A model generated the notes under the pieces. The model saw nothing but the letters and a program-made list of their open reading frames with translations. It did not search any database and was not told where the DNA came from. Shown in pieces: positions 1 to 6,656 of a stretch of 6,656 nucleotides of DNA (position 1 is the stretch's first letter; each line of letters opens with the position of its first letter). The translations under genes were made by a program, and so were the position numbers. The DNA is taken from contig JAEUIX010000243.1 in NCBI GenBank assembly GCA_016794945.1, positions 1 to 6,656 of the forward strand, in the 5' to 3' direction. This stretch comes from Phycisphaerae bacterium. GTDB taxonomy: Bacteria > Planctomycetota > Phycisphaerae > Phycisphaerales > UBA1924.

Positions 1-993
1 CGCCCGCCCCTGCTGCCCGGGGACCTTGCCCTGCACGCGCTCGCGCGCATAGTCACGCGCCTGCTGGTAAGCCCGCTCGGCAACCGCCACGCCTTCGAGT
101 CCGACACCAAGACGCGCGTGGTTCATCATGGTGAACATGGCCGCCAGGCCATTGTTGGCCTCGCCGACCAGATAACCCACCGCATTCTCGAACGCCATCA
201 CGCAGGTCGGACTGCCGTGTATGCCGAGCTTGTGCTCGACCGATACCGGCCGCACCGTGTTGCGCTCACCGGGTGTGCCATCCGCCTTCAGCAAAAACTT
301 CGGGGCGAGGAACAGCGAAATGCCGCGTACGCCAGGCGGCGCATCCGGCAGGCGCGCGAGCACCAGGTGCACGACATTTTCCGTCATGTCGTGGTCGCCC
401 CAGGTGATGAAGATCTTCTGGCCGGTGATGCGGTAGTGGTCCCCGCCGGCGACGGCCTGGGTGCGGAGCGCGGCGAGGTCGGTGCCCGCCTGGGGCTCCG
501 TCAGGTTCATCGTGCCGGTCCACTCGCCGCTGGTCATGCGCGGCAGGTAGGTGGCGCGGAGCACCTCGCTGGCGTGGGCCTCGATGGCGCGGGCGGCGCC
601 CTCGGTGAGCATGGGGCACAGGGACCAGGCGAGGTTCGCCGAGCACCACATCTCCTCGAGCGCGACGCCGAGCAGGAACGGCAGGCCCTGGCCGCCGAAC
701 TCCTCGGGGCCTGTCACGGCGGGCCAGCCGCCGGCCAGGTACTCCCGGTAGGTGGCGCGGAAGGCCTCCGGCACCACGACGCCGCCGTTCTCCACCCGCG
801 TGCCCTGCCGGTCGCCGATGGCGTTGGTCGGGCTGATCACGTTGGCGGCGAGCTGGGCGGCCTCCTCGAGGATGGCCTCGACGGTGTCGGCGGTGGCTTC
901 CCCGTAGCCCGGCAGCGCGGTCAGCCGCTCCAGGCCGGCAAGGTCCCGGATGGCGAAGAGCATTTCCCGCACTGGAGCCTGGTATTCAGACAT
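1..993 (-). CDS. acyl-CoA dehydrogenase, DmdC-like large type (C-terminus cut off)
   Basis: The gene starts at ATG 993 and stays open to the window edge, giving 331 residues of a protein whose family is usually near 600. It would be an FAD flavoprotein oxidising an acyl-CoA thioester to the enoyl-CoA. The best family fit is the large group that includes 3-methylmercaptopropionyl-CoA dehydrogenase (DmdC); the substrate cannot be read from the sequence. Visible landmarks are EEFGGQG (97-103) and EEMWCSANLAW (113-123) in the helical N-terminal domain. The flavin/substrate signature MNLTEPQAGTD lies at 162-172, followed by ITGQKIFITWGDHD (189-202), EHKLGIHGSPT (253-263) and MMNHARLGVG (289-298). 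The catalytic glutamate and the C-terminal extension lie beyond the edge. An AGG eight bases upstream of the ATG may be a weak ribosome-binding site. It follows typA by 97 bases with its own candidate promoter. Family assignment is firm; the DmdC subgroup is likely. Confidence 0.93.
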   Translation of the reverse strand, partial: MSEYQAPVREMLFAIRDLAGLERLTALPGYGEATADTVEAILEEAAQLAANVISPTNAIGDRQGTRVENGGVVVPEAFRATYREYLAGGWPAVTGPEEFGGQGLPFLLGVALEEMWCSANLAWSLCPMLTEGAARAIEAHASEVLRATYLPRMTSGEWTGTMNLTEPQAGTDLAALRTQAVAGGDHYRITGQKIFITWGDHDMTENVVHLVLARLPDAPPGVRGISLFLAPKFLLKADGTPGERNTVRPVSVEHKLGIHGSPTCVMAFENAVGYLVGEANNGLAAMFTMMNHARLGVGLEGVAVAERAYQQARDYARERVQGKVPGQQGRA

Positions 994-1019
994 TGCCGTA
1001 ACCTGTTGTTATTTTTTGG

Positions 1020-1050
1020 ATTGTAGGAGAGGCTTCAGCCGCGAAACCAA
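1020..1050 (-). promoter_or_regulatory. candidate sigma-70 promoter of the acyl-CoA dehydrogenase gene
   Basis: On the minus strand a good -10 hexamer, TACAAT, lies at 1025-1020. A weak -35 candidate, TTGGTT, lies at 1050-1045 with a long 19-base spacer. Transcription would start near 1013, leaving a leader of about 20 bases that is A-rich, unusual in this GC-rich window. The -10 is convincing by eye but the -35 is poor. No convincing terminator of typA is visible in the same 97-base gap, so read-through is also possible. Confidence 0.4.
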
Positions 1051-1092
1051 CCGATAAGGTAGCGCGCCGGTCGGCGTCCCCACAAGGTCGGT

Positions 1093-2961
<1,869 letters not shown>

Positions 2962-2967
2962 CGCGGG

Positions 2968-2971
2968 CTCC
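2968..2971 (-). promoter_or_regulatory. ribosome-binding site of typA
   Basis: GGAG on the minus strand lies six bases before the ATG of typA. It fixes that start and contrasts with the sigma gene, which has no such site. Confidence 0.65.
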
Positions 2972-3129
2972 GGGGCGGGACGGGCGGTCGGACGGTGCTC
3001 GATGGCTGGCGGGTCGGGCGGGGCACAAGGCCGTCGCGCCGGGGCCGCCTGGCGGCACGCGCGGGGCGTGCGTGGGAGAGCGGGATCGGGCTGTGGCGAG
3101 CAACGCGGACCGGCCGCGGCGCTCGGCCA

Positions 3130-3135
3130 ATGTTA
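3130..3135 (-). promoter_or_regulatory. possible -10 element of a typA promoter
   Basis: TAACAT, within GCTAACATT, is the only AT-leaning patch in the 188-base gap upstream of typA. It could be a -10 element giving a leader of about 160 bases. No recognisable -35 sits 16-18 bases upstream; that position overlaps the end of the neighbouring coding region. Apart from this and the GGAG site, I see no terminator or small gene in 2962-3149. Confidence 0.25.
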
Positions 3136-3149
3136 GCACCGCGGCGGGG

Positions 3150-4754
3150 TCATGGAGCGTTCGGGGCCGGGGGCGTCGGTGCGACGTCGAGCCGAATGGA
3201 GCCTCGGATGAGGCCGTCGTCCTGTGCACGGAACTCCCATGCCAGGAGCGTGAGGCGTTCGAGCATGGTGCGGGTCGGAGAGCCGTCGGGCCAGGGGCCG
3301 GGCGCGACTGCCAGGAACAGGCGTGGGTCGATTCTGCCGACGGTGACCCAGCGGTCGGCGTCGTTCGCTGGGGCGTGCAGGGCCGAGGCCAGGTCGCACG
3401 CATCGCGCCAGGAGCGATCGGCGGCGGCCTGAGTGGGTGCGAGCGCGACGGTGCTCCAGCGTTGCGTGCCGGCGTCGGTCGCCCCCCCACCGCCGGCGGC
3501 GCCAGCGCAGCGGGACCAGGCGAGGTGGCCGACGGGGCCGAAGATGCGCCGGGCCATGGCCGAGCCGCCGGCGTCGAACGTGGTTCGTCGGAGCGTCGCC
3601 GGCGGAAGGCCTTCGGTCGCGAGGCCCAGGGTGGTCTGCGGCCCTTCGAGCAGGCGGCCGAGCCGGAGCGCGAGGGCGTCGCAGCCGCCGGGGCCGGACG
3701 ACTCGACGAGCAGCGCAGCGCGGTGAAGCGTCGGCCCTCCGGCGGCGGCATCGTCGGGCGCGGGGTGGAGCAGCAGCGCCCATCGCTCGAACGCGCCGGG
3801 TTCGGCGGGGGGATCGTCCGCCGAAGCGCTCCAGGACAGGCCGGACCGGCGCAGCGGTTCGATGGGCGTGCACGCGGCGATCGCCAGCGGCGCATCCTGG
3901 GCAGCGGCGGCGAAGGCCCTGAGGCTGGTGCGCGGCAGCGCGGCGAACGCGGGAGCGTCGGGCAGCCGGGCGGCGATGTCGCAGGTCAGCGCGCCGGGAC
4001 GCCACGCGACGGAGAGCGCCAGGTGTTCGGCCCAGCGTCTGTCGCGGGTGGGAGCGAGGTTGCCGTAGAGCGCGATGGGCGCATCGGCGGCGTCGCGGAC
4101 GAGTGGGAAGACGGGGGTGGCGCGGAGCGGCGCTGCGCAGTCCTGAGAAAGCGCGGGCAGCACGTCGTTGAACAGCGATGCTCCGGGCCGGGGACTGGGG
4201 CCCAGCAGCAGCAGCCTGCGGCGGCCGGGCTGGCGGGATTCGTCCTGCTGCACGGCCAGGAGGAACTCGCCGTTGCGCAGCGCGAGCACCGGCCTGCCCT
4301 GGACGACGTCGGCCGGGGCGATCTCCAGCCGCTCGCGGAGGCGGCGCTCGGTCTCGGCGGAGATGGTCGCCAGGAGGCACCATCCGGCCTGCTCGTTGGG
4401 CTCGGTGAGCACGAGCACGCAGGTGCCGCCGAGCAGGCGTTCGGCGGTTTCGCGCGGGGTCCAGCCGAGGCGGTCGGCCAGGCCCTTCCAGGCGGTCAGC
4501 GTGCGGTTGAACAGCCCGGCGGCGCGCAGGACCGGCGCGAAGGGGGAAGCGTCGGCCTCGGCGAGGATCCCCGCGGCGTTGTGCACGACCAGGACGACCT
4601 CGGCGGAGTCGGGCAGGCGGCCGATGAGCTCGCGGTCCTGCGCCGGGGCGGGGCGGAGCAGGCAGAACAGCGCCAGGCACGCGGCGACGGCGCGGAGCAT
4701 GCACGGCGAGCCGGATCGCTCGGCGATGGGTGGATGGGCGTTGGCGGGGTTCAC
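3150..4754 (-). CDS. secreted protein of unknown function, third gene of the ECF sigma operon
   Basis: I do not recognise a characterised family. The frame opens at GTG 4754, four bases after the stop of the anti-sigma gene, giving 534 residues. An in-frame ATG at 4700 gives 516 residues and puts a textbook signal peptide at the N-terminus: MLR, then a hydrophobic core AVAACLALFCLL, then RPAPA before a likely cut ahead of QD. Neither start has a clear ribosome-binding site; coupling favours the GTG, the signal peptide favours the ATG. The mature part begins LPDSAEVVLVVHNAAGI and alternates short beta-like stretches with alanine- and arginine-rich helices. This resembles large exported planctomycete proteins loosely of the DUF3352 kind. 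No later membrane segment or known catalytic motif is visible. It contains about eight cysteines in no obvious metal-binding pattern. From its position it may be an exported partner, sensor or target of the sigma/anti-sigma pair; that is inference. Confidence 0.85.
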   Translation of the reverse strand: MNPANAHPPIAERSGSPCMLRAVAACLALFCLLRPAPAQDRELIGRLPDSAEVVLVVHNAAGILAEADASPFAPVLRAAGLFNRTLTAWKGLADRLGWTPRETAERLLGGTCVLVLTEPNEQAGWCLLATISAETERRLRERLEIAPADVVQGRPVLALRNGEFLLAVQQDESRQPGRRRLLLLGPSPRPGASLFNDVLPALSQDCAAPLRATPVFPLVRDAADAPIALYGNLAPTRDRRWAEHLALSVAWRPGALTCDIAARLPDAPAFAALPRTSLRAFAAAAQDAPLAIAACTPIEPLRRSGLSWSASADDPPAEPGAFERWALLLHPAPDDAAAGGPTLHRAALLVESSGPGGCDALALRLGRLLEGPQTTLGLATEGLPPATLRRTTFDAGGSAMARRIFGPVGHLAWSRCAGAAGGGGATDAGTQRWSTVALAPTQAAADRSWRDACDLASALHAPANDADRWVTVGRIDPRLFLAVAPGPWPDGSPTRTMLERLTLLAWEFRAQDDGLIRGSIRLDVAPTPPAPNAP

Positions 4755-4758
4755 GGGT

Positions 4759-5463
4759 TCAGCGAGGCAGGGCGGGCGGCGCGGGGGCCTGACCCGCGAG
4801 CGTGCCGGCGATCTGGTCGGCGAAGTCGGGCGCGGGCTCGTCGTCCTGCGGCGCGCGGGCGGCGGAAACGGCCGCGGCGGGGACCATCAGCGGCAGCCGG
4901 ACCGAGGGCAGTGCGGCGAAGTCGACGGGTGCGGAGGGCGCCGGCGCGAGGGGCGACGCGAGCGTCCAGGGCCTCAGGGGCGGGGTGGATTCGCCGAGAT
5001 CGGGCAGGGGGACCATGGCGCGCAGGGCCTGCGAGAAGGCGGCGCTGTAGGCGGCCAGTTCGAGGGAGGAGGGCTGGCTGGGCGGGCGCGCGGGCGAGAC
5101 CACGGACTCCAGCAGCGAGCGGCCGGAGAGCGCGATGGCGCGGATGTGGAGCGCGGCGTCGCGTTCGGCGCTGCGGACGAGGTCGACCAGCGGCGTGGGC
5201 TCGGCCAGGCCGGGGACGATCCGGGCGGACCAGCGTCCGAACGCCAGGGCCCCGACGGCGACGCCGACGAGCGCCAGGCCGATGCCGGCCAGAGCGCCGA
5301 GTCGCCAGGCGCGACCGCGCCTGGAGAGGAACGGCTGCTGGGCGTGGACGCGCCGGAGCACGGCGGCCGAGACGTCGGGCGCGCTGACGGGGCGGGCCAG
5401 GTCGGAGAGGTGGCGGTCAACCGCGTCGCGCCGGGCCCAGTTGGGGAACCGGAGGCCGCTCAC
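4759..5463 (-). CDS. probable membrane anti-sigma factor
   Basis: This 234-residue single-pass membrane protein is encoded directly after the ECF sigma factor. Its GTG start overlaps the sigma stop codon (GTGA) and has a GGGAGA site at 5476-5471, seven bases upstream. Residues 1-54 form a small basic cytoplasmic region containing SAPDVSAAVLRRVHAQQ (27-43), similar to the short P-D-[LV]-x-x-x-[IV]-L-x-R-[VL] stretch often seen in planctomycete anti-sigma-like proteins. Residues 55-76 (LGALAGIGLALVGVAVGALAFG) are the transmembrane helix, preceded by several arginines, so the N-terminus should be inside. Residues 77-234 would be outside: a helical part, then a proline/alanine-rich tail. The H-x3-C-x2-C zinc motif of ZAS anti-sigma factors is absent; I count no cysteine at all. 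The anti-sigma role therefore rests on gene order, overlap and topology, not on a recognised domain. Confidence 0.8.
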   Translation of the reverse strand: MSGLRFPNWARRDAVDRHLSDLARPVSAPDVSAAVLRRVHAQQPFLSRRGRAWRLGALAGIGLALVGVAVGALAFGRWSARIVPGLAEPTPLVDLVRSAERDAALHIRAIALSGRSLLESVVSPARPPSQPSSLELAAYSAAFSQALRAMVPLPDLGESTPPLRPWTLASPLAPAPSAPVDFAALPSVRLPLMVPAAAVSAARAPQDDEPAPDFADQIAGTLAGQAPAPPALPR

Positions 5464-6044
5464 GCGACGATCTCCCGGACCGGGGCCATGAGCGCCTCGG
5501 AGGTTTCGAAGGCGTCGCGCAGGCGGGCGCGGGCGCGGTGCAGGTGGCTCTTGATGGTGCCGGGGGGCAGGTCGAGGTACTCGGACATCTGCTCCACGGA
5601 CCAGTCGAGCTGGTAGAACAGCACGACGACCTCGCGCTGGTCCTCGGAGAGGGCGGCCATGGCGTGCTGCAGGGCCGAGCGCGCGGAGGCGGAGGTTTCA
5701 CCGCTGTGCCAGGCGGAGACTCCGTCGGCCGAACGCGACGGCGCAGCGCCGACGGTGTCGCTGTCGTAGGCGGGGGCGAGGCGCTGCTGGGCGTTGACGT
5801 ACAGGCGCTTGGCGATGGTGAAGAGCCAGGTGGAGAAGCGGAAGCGCTCGTCGTAGCGCGAGAGGTTGGTCAGCGCGCGGACGAACGCCTCCTGCACCAC
5901 GTCCTCGGCGATCTCGGGCCGGCCGGAGATGCGGAGCATGTAGGCGTAGAGCGACTCCTGGAAGCTCTTGACGAGCGTCTCGGCGGCGTCGCGGTCGCCC
6001 GCGAGCACCCGGCGAACCAAGGCTCTTTCGGCGCGCCTGGTCAT
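5460..6044 (-). CDS. ECF-type RNA polymerase sigma factor
   Basis: This 194-residue protein has the size and two-domain layout of a group 4 (extracytoplasmic function) sigma factor, which directs RNA polymerase to a small regulon in response to an envelope or stress signal. Sigma-2 spans about 20-90 and includes the core-binding and -10 recognition block EIAEDVVQEAFVRALTNL (44-61) and FRFSTWLFTIAKRLYVN (68-84). A Ser/Ala/Asp-rich linker covers about 90-122. Sigma-4 follows (about 123-178) with LSEDQREVVVLFY (132-144) and the helix-turn-helix SVEQMSEYLDLPPGTIKSHLHRARARL (149-175). The frame is open further upstream, but ATG 6044 gives the normal family length and lies exactly seven bases after a TATACT -10 element; no ribosome-binding site precedes it. 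It heads a three-gene operon and is likely held inactive by the next gene's product. Confidence 0.95.
   Translation of the reverse strand: MTRRAERALVRRVLAGDRDAAETLVKSFQESLYAYMLRISGRPEIAEDVVQEAFVRALTNLSRYDERFRFSTWLFTIAKRLYVNAQQRLAPAYDSDTVGAAPSRSADGVSAWHSGETSASARSALQHAMAALSEDQREVVVLFYQLDWSVEQMSEYLDLPPGTIKSHLHRARARLRDAFETSEALMAPVREIVA
5471..5476 (-). promoter_or_regulatory. ribosome-binding site of the anti-sigma gene
   Basis: GGGAGA on the minus strand, inside the end of the sigma gene, lies seven bases before the GTG at 5463. It decides in favour of that non-ATG start and the four-base overlap. Confidence 0.65.
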
Positions 6045-6051
6045 GGCACCA

Positions 6052-6081
6052 AGTATACGGGAGCGGTTCGGACGGGTTGCC
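6052..6081 (-). promoter_or_regulatory. promoter of the sigma operon, possibly leaderless and autoregulated
   Basis: On the minus strand, TATACT at 6057-6052 is a good -10 hexamer, and seven bases after it comes the A of the sigma gene's ATG. The same site also reads as an ECF-style promoter: GGCAAC (6081-6076), a 16-base spacer, and CGTA (6059-6056), close to the AAC/CGTA pattern known from several ECF regulons. Either reading puts the transcript start at or very near the ATG. The -10 is clear; the -35 and the autoregulation are inference. Confidence 0.5.
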
Positions 6082-6140
6082 TGCGTTCGCCCGGTTCGCG
6101 TGGCCATGACGGGCCAAGATCGGCCCGGCCAGGACAACCA

Positions 6141-6180
6141 CCAAACAAAACGGGCCCGCCCGTTCGATGGGCGGGCCCGT
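6141..6180 (-). terminator. Rho-independent terminator of the B12-fold gene
   Basis: A perfect 12-base-pair stem (6169-6180 with 6150-6161) encloses a seven-base loop. On the minus strand it is followed by TTTTGTTTGG, a T-rich tail. It lies about 70 bases after the stop of the gene ending at 6248. It would separate that transcript from the sigma operon, so the operon needs its own promoter. The stem is strong enough to act on the plus strand too, but there it lacks a T-run. Confidence 0.88.
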
Positions 6181-6247
6181 GCGTGATGGACTCGGTGGAG
6201 GACTTCCCTTCGCTGGGAATCTGGGCGGTTCGGCGGGACCGGACGCG

Positions 6248-6656
6248 TCAGGCCGCGTTGCGGATCCGCCGGTTCTTGCCGACGGTGCGCTGGGCGGCGT
6301 CGGCGCGGCGGGAGGGCTCTTCGATCAGGGTCTGGGCCATTTCCAACGGGGTGTTGGCCCAGAGGTCGGCGCCGATCTCCTCGGCCAGGCCGTCGGCCCG
6401 GTTGAAGACGCCGCCGCCGACGGCGATCTGCACCGATGAGGCGGCGCCGATCTCGCGGATCTGGTCGATGAGGGCGCGGATGTTGGGCAGGTCGCTCGGG
6501 GCCGAGGCGAACATCAGCAGCACGTCGGGCTTGCACTGGTTGACCTCGGCCATGATCTCGTCGTTGGCGACGCCGCCGCCGGCGAAGCGGACGCTGAAGC
6601 CGTGGGCTTCGAGCATGTCGACGCCCATCTGGGCGCCCATTTCCTCGCCCTCGGAC
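6248..6656 (-). CDS. B12-binding-fold domain protein (N-terminus cut off)
   Basis: The visible 135 codons are the C-terminal end of a protein with the Rossmann-like cobalamin-binding fold. The helix MGVDMLEAHGFSV is followed by a strand PDVLLMFASAPSD, the helix IRALIDQIREIG, the strand VQIAVGGGVFNRA with its GGG, and EIGADLWANTP. This is the usual order of the mutase-type small domain (D-x-H-x-x-G, S-x-L, GG). At the D-x-H-x-x-G position the residues are E-G-E-E-M-G: the glycine aligns, but the aspartate and the cobalt-binding histidine are both glutamate. It may therefore bind cobalamin base-on, bind something else, or be a regulatory relic. A basic tail (RTVGKNRRIRN) ends it. What precedes this domain is outside the window, so enzyme subunit or B12-type regulator cannot be decided. 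The fold is secure; the function is open. Confidence 0.85.
   Translation of the reverse strand, partial: SEGEEMGAQMGVDMLEAHGFSVRFAGGGVANDEIMAEVNQCKPDVLLMFASAPSDLPNIRALIDQIREIGAASSVQIAVGGGVFNRADGLAEEIGADLWANTPLEMAQTLIEEPSRRADAAQRTVGKNRRIRNAA

Noticed and set aside
118..1026. A plus-strand open frame opposite the acyl-CoA dehydrogenase gene
   Set aside because: It is the exact antisense frame of a clear enzyme with several conserved motifs.
1031..1040. The palindrome GGCTTCAGCC between typA and the acyl-CoA dehydrogenase gene as an operator or terminator
   Set aside because: The stem is four bases with a two-base loop, as expected by chance, and no T-run directly follows.
3114..3146. Two CCGCGG palindromes as a possible terminator after the secreted-protein gene
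   Set aside because: The pairing is short and there is no T-run on the minus strand.
3072..5387. A 771-codon open frame on the plus strand opposite the secreted-protein and anti-sigma genes
   Set aside because: It is glycine/arginine-rich antisense sequence, switching to an arginine-proline-alanine run at the end. The minus strand has a signal peptide, a membrane helix and coupled starts.
6204..6219. A small TTCCC/GGGAA hairpin after the B12-fold gene
   Set aside because: It has a five-base stem with no T-run; the strong terminator just downstream suffices.
6045..6536. An upstream extension of the sigma-factor frame
   Set aside because: It runs through the terminator and into the B12-fold gene in another frame. 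The ATG at 6044 gives the normal ECF length.

Overview
The window holds six protein-coding genes, all on the minus strand. The two at the edges are cut off. Base composition is GC-rich throughout. I found no tRNA, rRNA, CRISPR array or insertion sequence.

The two halves look like different kinds of bacteria. The left half (1 to about 2961) carries the N-terminal part of a large DmdC-type acyl-CoA dehydrogenase and a complete ribosome-associated GTPase, TypA/BipA. Both read like gammaproteobacterial housekeeping or catabolic proteins. The right half (3150 to 6656) carries a three-gene set: an ECF sigma factor, a single-pass membrane protein that is probably its anti-sigma factor, and a secreted protein of unknown function. 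Before it comes the end of a vitamin-B12-binding-fold protein. These four resemble planctomycete proteins (Phycisphaerae-like). This is my recognition of protein style, not a search result. The 188-base gap at 2962-3149 is where the character changes, so it could be an assembly join, a transfer boundary, or an artefact of my taxonomic impression.

Reading in the direction of transcription (right to left): the B12-fold gene ends at 6248 and is followed by a strong intrinsic terminator (6141-6180). A compact promoter then lies directly against the start of the sigma gene, in a position that would give a leaderless mRNA. The sigma stop and the anti-sigma GTG start overlap by four bases, and the secreted-protein gene follows after four bases, so the three form one operon. 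It looks like a cell-surface signalling module: sigma factor in the cytoplasm, membrane-tethered regulator, exported partner. After a 188-base gap comes typA with a clear GGAG ribosome-binding site. A further 97-base gap with a plausible promoter precedes the acyl-CoA dehydrogenase gene, which runs off the left edge.
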